Below are positions 44,283 to 55,236 of a stretch of DNA of 64,000 nt, piece after piece. The notes below the pieces were generated by a model that was given only the letters and a program-made list of their open reading frames with translations, ran no database searches and was not told the origin of the DNA. This stretch comes from Nicotiana tabacum. Its lineage: Eukaryota; Streptophyta; Magnoliopsida; Solanales; Solanaceae. The stretch spans positions 183,427,276 through 183,491,275 of the forward strand of contig NC_134087.1 of assembly GCF_000715075.1 (NCBI RefSeq), given 5' to 3'. Each line of letters opens with the position of its first letter. Position 1 is the first letter of the stretch. The translations under genes and the position numbers were made by a program.

Positions 44283-44395
44283 TTACGAATTATGTTTATC
44301 AAAAGCCTTTCCACTCCAATCCATCGATCAAGTTGTTGATTAGAGGCCTTGTAAGACAAATTATCTGAAAATGGGATAACGCATCTCATCTGATT
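44283..44395 (+). pseudogene. CYP72-like P450 fragment, second copy
   Basis: Same sequence as 28408 onward up to 'ggccttgtaag', then a deletion of about 50 bases that removes the SYEEDKW-TKHRK part, then 'tctgaaaatgggataacg' as in the first copy. It now leads into the sequence upstream of the intact H3.1 gene. Confidence 0.65.
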
Positions 44396-44401
44396 TGATT
44401 C

Positions 44402-45808
44402 TATAGGTGTTAAACGGGTCGGGTTGACCCGGTTCCGAAGGGGTCCAAACCAATTAAACCCGGAACCGGCCCGGATCGGTTAAAGGGGCTGGGCTGGGCT
44501 GGGTAGGAAGGGTAGAGGAGGTTGGTCCGTTTAGAATTTTAAAACGGGTAACCGGACCGGTTGAACCCGGTCCAATGAACAGTTACCCTTACCGGGTTAA
44601 CCGGCTCGGCCCGGTACAATGGCTAGAATTTTTTTTTTGTTTTTTTTTAAATTTTCGAAATAGGTAGGCCCCACTGACCGTTGGCAACGGTCAAACCTTG
44701 AATTGGTCCGTTGGCCAACGGAAAAATTGCACAAATAGCTTTTTTTTATTTTTTTTTATTTTTAACCCTTTTTCAATTTACAAAACTAACCTTCTCTAAA
44801 ACTATAAATACCACCCCCCCTCTTCTTCATTTCTTCACTCAATACTCATTTCTCAATCTCAATTTCTCTCATTCTCTCATTCTCCAATTTGCAAGACTTC
44901 AAGTCTTCAATTCATCTTCTAATTTTATTTGGCTCTCTTTTCTTGAATTTAATTTATCGTGTTTTATCATTTGGAATTTGAAGTTTGAACAATTGAAGTT
45001 CAAAATTGAAATACTTGCTTGACGCTTGTTCGTAGTAACATCGGAATTGATGAACTTCAATTCTACTTGCAGAAGCAAAAAGAGCCTCGCACAAAGGAAT
45101 TTTCACCGTTGGGATGGTGGCATGAGAATGGAAAGCAATTTCCTGTTCTTTTCGCTAGGGCTCAGGACGTGCTGTATGTGCCAATTTCTACTGTTGCATC
45201 GGAGAGTGCATTTAGCCAAGCAAGACAACAACTTGGAGACACCCGTCACTCATTGGGAGACAATGCTTTGGAAGTTTAGTATGTTTCAGAGATTGGATTT
45301 GATCCGAACGAAGAAATCAAGGACGTGAAGATGTTGATAGCCCAGAAGACGAGGAACTTGGAGATATATTAACACATGGTAACTCATCCGAATTTAACAC
45401 TCCAGAAGAAGGTCAATCAGTTCATATTGATTATGAAGAACTTACTAAGGCAATGCAAAACCTTTGAATTTACTTGTTGTTAAAAATGTAAATCTTTCAA
45501 TTTGTAAGTTTGAATTATGAAATAAATGTAGCACTTGCAACAAGTGCATTTTTTCCCCATCTTCCTTGTATTCTTTATGTTAATACTTTGTACTAATATA
45601 ACCTACAACAGTTATACAAAATTCCAAAAAAAAATATTAAAAATACACTAAACCCGGCCCGTCCCCCTCAACCCGTAACCCTTACGGTTCAATTTTTACT
45701 CGGATGAACCCGAACCCGTTAAGAACCAATCCGGAACCGGCCCGGACCGTAACCCGTACGGGTCCAAAAAATAGCGGCCCGACCTGGCTCACCCGTTTAA
45801 CACCTTTA
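44402..45808 (+). mobile_element. Non-autonomous hAT transposon (1407 bp)
   Basis: Eight-base target duplication TTTGATTC at 44394-44401 and 45809-45816. Terminal inverted repeats TATAGGTGTTAAACGGGT and, on the other end, TAAAGGTGTTAAACGGGT. Subterminal regions are packed with CCGG/AACCCGG motifs, as in plant hAT elements. Only the transposase C-terminus remains inside. It landed about 450 bp upstream of the H3.1 start codon. Confidence 0.9.
45019..45279 (+). pseudogene. hAT transposase C-terminal dimerisation domain remnant
   Basis: Reads LGWWHENGKQFPVLFARAQD then VLYVPISTVASESAFSQARQ, the hallmark of the hAT C-terminal dimerisation region. Normal hAT transposases have about 600-700 residues; the BED finger and catalytic core are gone. 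Coding continues in another frame after 45279 for a few dozen codons. ORF 44711-45022 just upstream is low-complexity and probably old 5' UTR. Confidence 0.85.
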
Positions 45809-45984
45809 TTTGATTCATAAGCAGTTTAATTTCAATTAAATAGAAAGGATTTTAGATGGGTTTAATTCAATTTTTTAGATGAGTTTAAATTGCGTCACAA
45901 ATAGAAAAGATACGTAAAGTACAATCAGAAAGAAAACATGTTTAAAAAAAAATCGGAAAGAAAACAGATGAGGGAGTAACTGGC

Positions 45985-46200
45985 TTAACCACGTGGCGAC
46001 TACCGATTTGTTACTTTGGCAGCACATAGATTAGTATCCGAGAGCTATCATCTCTCCTCAAATCTAGACCGTTAAAACAAAATCTCAGCCAATCAACGGA
46101 CTTCATTCACTCTCAAAAAATTTCAAACTCTTTTCACAATTTCCCTAAATTCCCGCCCCATTTCCCTCCTATAAAATTTCCCTATTACACATCTCACGAA
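45985..46200 (+). promoter_or_regulatory. H3.1 promoter
   Basis: Visible elements upstream of the start codon: CCACGTGG G-box (45989-45996), CCAAT in 'agccaatcaacgg' (about 46086), an E2F-like TTCCCGCC (46150-46157) and TATAAAAT (46170-46177). An E2F site plus TATA 90 bases before the ATG fits S-phase expression of a replication-coupled histone gene. Confidence 0.65.
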
Positions 46201-46224
46201 TTCACCATTATCTTACAGTCATAG

Positions 46225-46671
<447 letters not shown>

Positions 46672-49295
46672 GGTGAAGCTTGTTATGCTTATGGTTATGG
46701 TTAATTCGTGTTCTCTGATCTAGGGCATTGTTTTTGTGTCTTTTCCTGAATGTTAGGGTTAGTGATGTAAATCAAGTGACTTGTTTCAATCAAAGGTTTA
46801 TTAGTACTTTGAATTCTTATTAATGAAATTTGTCGTTCATTTTGCTGTTACATCTTATTAGCGTTTGTACTATATGTTTGACGTTTGATTATTTGTTTAG
46901 AAAGCACCCAATAGAAACATCACATTATTTTATCATTTGTGTATTAAGAACTTTAATTTACATTCTCCTATTTCACTACTTACTGGTGCTTGGAACTTTC
47001 TACTTTGCTTATGGAACATTAACACCCCCCCCCCCCCAACAAACAAAAAAAACACCCACCCTACCAAAGAAAAAGATTATGTAGCAGTTCCTAAGTTTTG
47101 GCACTATTAGTTAAACATGGACTAAAATCCTTTTGGTGGTGTAGGGATTGTTCAAACTTTGCATTTCCTTTATCATTTTATGAAACGGAGATTGATTTGG
47201 GTTTGTTATCAAATGCTTATTTACTATTGTTGCAGGAGGGTACCTATTTCTTTTTTCACCGTCATCAAAGGTTGAACTTGGCTGCACTTGGCATGGATTA
47301 GCTATTTGATGAATTTTCTGTTTGTATTTAGGTTTTGCAAAATGAGTTGTGAGATGATTCGTCTTTTGTGAGGCATCCCATGTTCCATAGGTTTTAGGTA
47401 AGTTTTCGCCCTTGTCTTACCTAAGGTTGCTGGTCTGTGTTGCCAAAGAGAGCTGCTTTTTAGTTTCAGTCTGACTTTGAAGTACTAAATTTATGCATGC
47501 AAATGGTTTCATCAGCTGTTACCTTTTCTCATTATTAGTACTTTCAACAATTGAAGTAGGTACGTTTTATTTTCGCTTCTAGCAAAGCGACTGCTGCAGC
47601 ATCTGAATGTGGATATCGGTGGCTGTAATCTATTGAGATAAGCAGTGTTACAGTCATAGTTGCTCAAATTAAGTAGCTTTTGATATATTCAACCTGACCT
47701 GAAAGCTCCATTTGTGGATATCAATATCTCCTGAATAGATTGTATCCCTTAAAAAGAGTTGTTATTTCAGTAGCTTTCTGTATATTCAACCTGACCTGAA
47801 AGCTCCATTTATGGATATCAATATATCCTGAATAGATGGTATCCCATAAAAAGGAGTTGTAATTTCAGTAGCTTTCTGTATTCTGATATCTTATTAATGA
47901 AATCTGTTATTCGTTTTGTTTCAGACAAAGGTACTGCTCATACATATGGTGTGAAATTCGCAAACACTTGAAAATTGGAAAACTATTTTATTTTGGCGAT
48001 TGAGTATTGTAGTTTTTTGTACTCATAAATGAAGACTTGAAGCTTGGGTAGACATACATAAAATACTGTAACCTATTTGTTATTTGGGAACTAGGAAATA
48101 TTTCTTAATGATTTCGAGTGTAATTTTCGGTTCCTTATATGGCTTTGGCCTTCTGTTATTGCTGAGTGCAGGGCTTTCATGAATGTTAAATTCTCTGAAA
48201 ACATCTTAATTGCTACTTCTTTCCTTGTGTGCTATTATTTAGGGGCGGAATAAAAGCATTTAGGAATATGGAACCCGGTTACTCTGCAGTGACTAATAGT
48301 ATAGGTACTCTTAATTCAAAATTGACTTAAAAATCCTCATTTCTTGGCATCAGCATTGTACAAACTCTGTGGATCCTTTATGTGTTTTCTGCAATTGGTA
48401 GCAATTTTGTAGAAGTTTCTTTATTTAACTTGAACTTCTGATAATAGGTGCTGCAGTTGCTTTTGAGTTACTAAGGTTGTCTGTTTTGAGACTTCATCTC
48501 CAGTGAAAATAGGGGTCTCAAATTTAGAAGACAAAAGTTGAACTAGCTCGACTCTTCTAAACTTTGGAGGGACTAGTAATATTCTCGTTTGTAAGTCAAT
48601 TTGGACACAATCCAAATTATACCATCCAAGAGATTTGGTTTTGTTTGGGCGCAGGATTTTAAGGTCAGTGTAGTTAAATCTCTTGATGTTAAACAGTGAA
48701 CTGTTCCATTTTGTTTTGATTTTAAATTTCCATGAATGTCTCAGTGTGTGGTATTCTATAACAGTTGAAGTTTGAGCCTTCTTCGAAAAAAGAAGTTTTA
48801 GGTTTTCTTTTGTGTATAATGGGAAAGCTGCTTTCTGTGTTTTCTATAAAGGGTTTAGTAATTGTACATTAAAAGGTCTCACTTATGTCCTTTACTCACT
48901 TCTTACTGCTGCCATGTATACTGGTATTAAGAGAGCAACTGAAGCTTTTCATTTTTTTTTTTTGCAGATCTGGAAACAAGAAAACCATAATACATGAAAA
49001 TGAGGCTCCATTATTTTGCTGTTCCTTTGACAGGCGGAAGTTCTCGCTATGTTGAATCAGAAGTGTCCAGCCTCTACATTTACTTTATCAATTGTGAGAA
49101 GGTTAGTTTAGCAAGATCTTTTTTATTTCTTCTATCATTCTAACCTAAAAGGAAAACTCTATTTTCAGGCACCCTGACTCCAAGTCTTTATAATATTTGG
49201 AATTAGAGCTGATTGAGTTTATGAATTATGACTGCGAAATAGGAGTACAGCAGATATAGAATTCGAGACTCTTCACTTTCATTTTTTGTTGCTTA
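46672..49295. other. Intergenic, no supported gene
   Basis: Contains the H3.1 3' UTR, a poly(C) run near 47027-47039 and a short tandem duplication (47673-47890). ORFs at 46830, 47098, 48421 and 48812 lack recognisable domains, and I do not call them. The composition (T-rich with scattered ATG) resembles introns or UTR of an unseen gene, but no exon was recognised. Confidence 0.45.
47673..47890. repeat. Tandem duplication, period 97-98 bp
   Basis: Two full units (47673-47769 and 47770-47867) sharing 'tattcaacctgacctgaaag' and 'tggatatcaatat', plus the first 15 or so bases of a third. Confidence 0.9.
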
Positions 49296-49642
49296 TGTTG
49301 CGGAAGCCAAATGTATATAGTGTGAATGAGTTACAACTACTGTACCAAAAATTATGACAGCCACCAAATAATAAAAAAGACAATAAAGTAACAATAAAAG
49401 GAACACCAGAATTTACGAGGTTTGGCCAATTTTGCCTACTTCCTCGGATATAACCAATATTTTATTCCACTCTAAAAATACAAGTGAAATAATACTAAAG
49501 AGAGAAGATACAAATACCTTAAGAAGATAAGAAGGCAAATTAGAGGTGTATTTAAATCCTAAACATTATGCCTTCTTTTATAGGGTGAAATACCATCCCA
49601 ATTTTACTTCCCAACCGATGTGGGATATTGGCATATTCAACA
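49296..49642 (-). repeat. Copia 1 3' LTR
   Basis: 347 bp, TGTTGCGGAAGCC to ATTCAACA on plus. The element's polypurine tract (minus AAAGCGGAGATT) lies just right of it. Confidence 0.92.
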
Positions 49643-49720
49643 AATCTCCGCTTTGGCAAAATTTCACATCTTCAATTTTCTCTCAATAACAAATTTTGGT
49701 TGTATCTTCATCTTCAATCT

Positions 49721-52700
49721 TCAGTGTTCAACAATGTTGATCAAATCCAAACAATGTTGAAATTTGACCGCAGTCACCACTTTTGCCAGCATATCAGCAT
49801 GATTCTCCGTAGTATGAATTTTCTTCACCGTGACTCCACCTTCTTCTATGATTTCTCGTACGAAATGATACCGAACATCAATGTGCTTCGTCCTTGCATG
49901 ATAAACTTGGTTCTTCGCTAATTGAATAGCACTTTGACTATCACAAAAAATTGTGATACTTTTTTGTCCAATACCAAGCTCCTTTAGCAACCCCTAAAGC
50001 CAAATTGTCTCTTTCGCAGCCTCTGTAATAGCCATGTACTCTGCCTCTGTTGTAGACAAAGCAACTGTTGACTGCAAAGTAGAACTCCAACTAACTGGTG
50101 CCTTTGCAAAAGTAAACATATAACAAGTAGTTGATCTTCGTTTGTTCAGATCACCCGCAAAATCTGAGTCACAATATCCAACTACAGATTGATTGCCTTC
50201 TTGCTCAAAAACTAACCCAACATCTACAGTATTATGAATATACCGTAGAATCCACTTTACAGCTTGCCTATGTTATTTTTCTGGATTATGCATATATCTG
50301 CTAATAACTCCAATAGCTTGTGAAATGTCAGGTCTCGTACAGACCGTTGCATACATCAAGCTACCAACAACATTTGCGTATGGTACCCTTCACATATATT
50401 CCTGTTCAGCTTCATCTTTTGGCGACATAGTAGTACTTAACTTAAAATGGGGAGCAAGTGGAGTACTAACTGGCTTAGTCTTCTCATCTATGCCAAAACG
50501 TTGTAGTACTCTCTTCAAATATTCCTTTTGAGATAAATAGAGTTTCTTTGAACGTCTATCTCTTATTATCTCCATGCCAAGAATTTCTTTGCCTCACCCA
50601 GATCCTTCATCTCGAACTTCTTATTCAGTTGAATCTTCAACTTATCAATTTCTTCCGAATTCTTGGAAGCTATCAACATATCATCAACGTATAGGAGAAG
50701 ATATACAAATGAACCATCTTCAAGCTTGCGCAAATACACACAATGATCGTATTTGCTTCTCTTGTACCCTTGCCGCAACATAAACTTGTCAAATCGCTTG
50801 TACCATTGTCTAGAAGATTGTTTCAATCCGTACAATGGTTTTTCAAGTTTGCATACCATATTTTCTTTTCCAGCAACATTGAATCCTTCTGGCTGAGTCA
50901 TGTAGATTTCCTCCTCCAAGTTTCCATGTAAAAATGCAGTTTTTACATCCATCTGAACTAGTTCCAAATCCAACTGTGCTACCAAAGCCAACATAATTCT
51001 AATGGAGGAATGTTTTACAACTGGAGAAAACACTTCATTGTAATCAATTCCCTCCTTTTGAGCATATCCTTTGGCCACCAATCTTGCTTTGTAGCGAACA
51101 TCTTCTTGGTTAGGAAAACCTTCTTTCTTTGCAAATACTTATTTGTACCCAATTGCTTTCTTTCCCTTCGGGAGATTGATCAATCTCCATGTATGATTTT
51201 GATGTAGGGACTGCATTTCATCATTCATGGCAATCCTCCACTTATCTTCTTCTGAACTTTGGACTGCGTCTTTATAAGTGGTAGGAACATCATCAACTAT
51301 AATTGAGGTGACACAAGCAACCGTCTCTATAAGACGAACATGTTTTGTTATTGTCCTTTTTGGCCTGCTGGTTGGTATTGATTCAAGTTGTTGACGTTTC
51401 TGAGTTGGAATCTCCCTCTCTACTGGCTCTTCTTCCAGAGGATAATCTTCATTTGTTTCCTCCTCTACTTCTTGTGTAGGAAAAATAAATTTTCCCTCAA
51501 ACTCCACCTGCTTAGAAGCACCCTCATTTTGTTTGGTATCTTCTATTACCTTATTTACCATAGCAGATTCATCAAAGGTAACATCCCTGCTGAATATTAC
51601 TTTCTTTGTCATAGGACACCATAAGCGGTATCCTTTGACTCCAGAAGTAATCCCCATAAAAATAGCCTTCTTTGCCGTTGGATCCAATTTTGACTCTCGC
51701 ACATGATAATATGCAGTTGATCCAAACACGCGCAAAGAGTCATAATCTACAGCAGGCTTTCCATACCATTTGTCAAATGGTGTCTTGCCATCAATAACAT
51801 CAGATGGTAGACGATTAATGAGGTGACATGCATATGTAATTGCCTCATCCCAAAATTCTTTGCCCAAGCCAGCATTGGACAACATACACCGTACCTTCTC
51901 CAGCAAGGTCCGATTGATACGTTCTGCCGCTCCATTTTGTTGTGGTGTATGTCTGACAGTGAAGTGTCGGACGATGCCGTCATTTTCACAGATCTTATTG
52001 AAATGATCGTTTTTGTATTCACCTCCATTGTCTGTGCGAATACACTTGATCCTCCTGCCTGTTTGATTCTCCACCATCGTCTTCCATTTGAGAAAAATTC
52101 TCAACACTTCATCTTTGCTCTTCATTGTATACACCCACACTCTTCGGGAAAAATCATCAACAAAGGTTATAAAATAGTGCTTCCCACCCAATAAAGGTGT
52201 TTTGGAAGGACCCCAAACATCAGAGGGTACATAATCCAAAATGCCTTTAGTATTATGGATCGCTGTACCAAATTTAACCCTTGTCTGTTTCCCTTTGACA
52301 CAATGCTCGCAAAACTCCAAGTTGCAAGCCTTTACTCCTTTTAACAATCCTTGATCTGATAGAGTTTTCAAGGATTTTTCTCCAGCATGTCCCAAGTGCA
52401 TGTACCATAGCCTGGTTGCTTCTGCCTCTTTGTCGTCACTGGATGTCACTGTCGCTGTCCCAATAACTGTACTGCCACGATAGCGGTGCATATTATTGTT
52501 CTTTTGATTAGCCTTCACTACCACTAGTGTACCGGAACATACTCTCATCACTCCATTTTCTGCAATGATTTTGAACCCTTTTGATTCTAGGGCTCCCATA
52601 AAGATGAGATTCTTCTTCAAATCCGGTACATATCGAACATCTGTTAATGTTCTAATCATTCCATCATGGTTCCTTAATCGTATTGAACCAATGCCATATG

Positions 52701-53731
52701 AGGTAAGAGGGCTGTTATCCGCTGTGTGGATGACTCCATATTCTCCTTCTTGAAAATCCATGAACCAGTCCCTGTTGGGACACATATGATAGCTACAAGC
52801 CGAGTCCATCAATCATATGTCTGATGATGTTGATGGTTCTGTTGTAACTACTGAGAAGTCTGAATCATCACAATCAGCTACATTTGAATCCATAATGGCC
52901 TTTCCATTGTTATGTTTGGCCTTATTCTTCAACTTCGGATAGTCTTTCTTCCAGTGTCCCTTTTCTCGACAAAAGGCGCATTCATCTTTGCTGGGTCTAG
53001 ATCTTGACTTGGATCTTCCCTTCTTTGTCCTCATTTGATTTTGAGGACGACCCCTCACAACCAGTGCTTTTCCTTCTCCGCCCTTTTGTTTTTCTCCTTT
53101 TCTTTGTTCATAGCTGTACAAAGCCGAACAAACTTCTCTGAGAGAAATTTCGTCATTCCCATGGAGTAGAGTAGTTTCAAGGTGCTCGTACACATCAGGA
53201 AGTGACCCCAACAACATCAAGGCCAAGTCACTATCATCAAAAGTTGCATCCATATTTTGCAAATCTGTGACCAACTTAATGAAACTGGTGATATGTTCGT
53301 TCATTGTGGTACCAGGAACATAGGTGAAACGAAACAGTCTCTTCTTCATGTACAATTTATTTTGACTATTTTTCTTCAAAAATTTATCCTCCAGTGCTTT
53401 CCATAATTTACTTGCAGAAGTTTCCTTTGTGTATGGATATTTCTGCTCTCTAGCAAGGTAGGATCGAATGGTACCGCAGACAACACAGTTGATAATTTTC
53501 CAATCTTCTTCTCCAATAACATCTGGTTTCTTTTCTTCAATGGCAAGATCCAGCCCTTGTTGAAAAAAGGACATCTAGAACCTCGCCTTGCCACATCCTA
53601 AAATGTCCTGATTCGTCAAAAATTTCTACCGCAAATTTCGCATTTGACACAATTCTTGTCATAAGCGAGGATGCCAACGATGACGTATTATTTACACTTG
53701 ATGTAGATTCTTCTTGTTTATTGTCTCCCAT
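49721..53731 (-). pseudogene. Copia 1 gag-pol polyprotein, inactivated
   Basis: Compared with the intact element 2, lesions in minus-strand order are: an extra base in the run at 53563-53568 (frameshift in gag near DVLFQQ); TGA for TGG at 52813-52815 just before the protease; TAA for TGG at 51139-51141 at the start of RT; a 1-base deletion near 50575 (EAKKILGME lost); and further changes in RNase H. Domains are otherwise recognisable: zinc knuckle CAFCREKGHWKKD, protease MDSACSYH, integrase IRTDNGGEYKN, RT YVDDMLIAS, RNase H FCDSQSAIQLA. Two of the stops are G-to-A changes on the coding strand. Confidence 0.92.
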
Positions 53732-53937
53732 TTTGAAACGAATATTATTTAATAGCTGACAACACAAATCAAGATTATTTCCTTTCTGGTGTGGAAGATC
53801 AGACTAAGCTGCAACCACAGAGCATATTAAGACAAAACCTTAATACAGTACCAAGATAAATCTTTTCTTATGTGGAAGATCAGACTATGCTGCAACCACA
53901 TAGCATACTTAGACAGTACCTTGGCTCTAATACCAAT

Positions 53938-54284
53938 TGTTGCGGAAGCCAAATGTATATAGTGTGAATGGGTCACAACTACTATACCAAAAATTATGAC
54001 AGCCACCAAATAATAAATAAGACAATAAAGTAACAATAAAAGGAACACCAGAATTTATGAGGTTCGGCCAATTTTGCCTACTTCCTCGGACACAACCAAT
54101 ATTTTATTCCACTCCAAAAATACAAGTGAAATAATACTAAAAAGAGAAGATACAAATGTCTTAAGAAGATAAGAAGGCAAATGAAATGTGTATTTAAATC
54201 CTAAACATTATGCCTTCTTTTATAGGGTGAAGTACCAACCCAATTTTACTTCCCAACCAATGTGGGATATTGGCATATTCAACA
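53938..54284 (-). repeat. Copia 1 5' LTR
   Basis: 347 bp, followed at its right by target duplication GCTTA. Confidence 0.92.
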
Positions 54285-54289
54285 GCTTA

Positions 54290-54674
54290 AATAGGCTGGT
54301 TTACTTGGATTTTTTATACAGGAAAGTGGAGTTAGTTTGTTGGCTCTCCTAATGTTTTAGTCGTCGTGTGGCTCGACCAGCCAAGAAAAATGATAAAAAA
54401 TGCAGCCTACAGATCAATTTGAACATCGTTGAATGATATTTAACTTATGCCAAAATATAAAGCTTGTACTAAATGGTAGCAATAGAACTGTAGTAGCAAA
54501 TTCTCAATGGAGAACTTTTGCCAGGGCCATTCTTGCAGTATTCTTTAGATTACTAACATCACACAGCATTTTGCTCTACTTGCTTGCGATAAATAACTGC
54601 AGTGGACTGGAGGCCATAACTTTAACTCTGTCATGGATTGTTTCATGTTAAGTAGTTATGCCAAGGTGGAGATT
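54290..54674. other. Spacer between the two inverted copia elements
   Basis: About 385 bp with no gene. Its last 16 or so bases (gccaaggtggagatt) repeat the sequence found just before the 3' LTR of element 2 (59311-59325). Confidence 0.6.
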
Positions 54675-55028
54675 TGTTGAAGTTTGGCAAAATGCCAAAG
54701 TCCCACATTGGTTGGGAGTTAAGTTTGGGGGGATTTTTCCCCTATAAAAGAAGGCCTAATGTTTAGGATTGAAACACACCTCTCATTTGCCTTCTCATCT
54801 GTTTAAGGCATTCGTATCTTCTCTCTTTAGTATTATTTCACTTGTATTTTGGAGTGGAATAAAATATTTGGTTGTGTCCGAGGAGTAGGCAGAATTAGCC
54901 GAACCTCGTAAATTCTGGTGTTCCCTTTATTATTGCTTTATTGTCTTATTTATTATTTGGTGGCTGTCATAATTTTTGGTATAGTAGTTGTGACTTATTC
55001 ACACTCTATACATTTGGCTTCCGCAACA
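54675..55028 (+). repeat. Copia 2 5' LTR with TATA box
   Basis: 354 bp, TGTTGAAGTTTGG to TTCCGCAACA. CCTATAAAAG (54741-54750) is a strong TATA box for the element transcript. Confidence 0.92.
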
Positions 55029-55030
55029 AT

Positions 55031-55042
55031 TGGTATCAGAGC
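55031..55042 (+). other. Copia 2 primer binding site
   Basis: TGGTATCAGAGC, initiator-tRNA-Met type, two bases after the LTR. Confidence 0.9.
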
Positions 55043-55236
55043 CAAGGTACTGTCTAAGTATGCTCTGTGGTTGCAGCATAGTCTGATCTTCCACATCAGA
55101 AAAGATTTATCTTAGTAACTGAGTCAAGGTTCTGTCTGAGTATGCTCTGTGGTTGCAGCTTAGTCTGATCTTCCACACCAGAAAGGAAATAATCTTGATT
55201 TGTGTCGTCAGCTATTAAATAATATTTGTGTCAAAG

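Larger units (their letters stand above)
49296..54284 (-). mobile_element. Ty1/copia element 1 (Tnt1-like), defective, 4989 bp
   Basis: LTRs 49296-49642 and 53938-54284 (347 bp each), TG/CA ends, target duplication GCTTA on both sides (49291-49295 and 54285-54289). The primer site on minus is TTGGTATTAGAGCC, next to the 53938 LTR. The LTRs differ at about 5%, so it is much older than copia element 2. The internal region is closely similar to element 2 but disabled. Confidence 0.93.

Noticed and set aside
44711..45022. 103-codon ORF in the hAT element
   Set aside because: Phe/Leu-rich low-complexity reading of T-rich DNA, not like any transposase part.
45240..45470. Second real gene after the hAT remnant
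   Set aside because: The reading after 45279 continues the transposase C-terminus in another frame and is part of the same decayed element.
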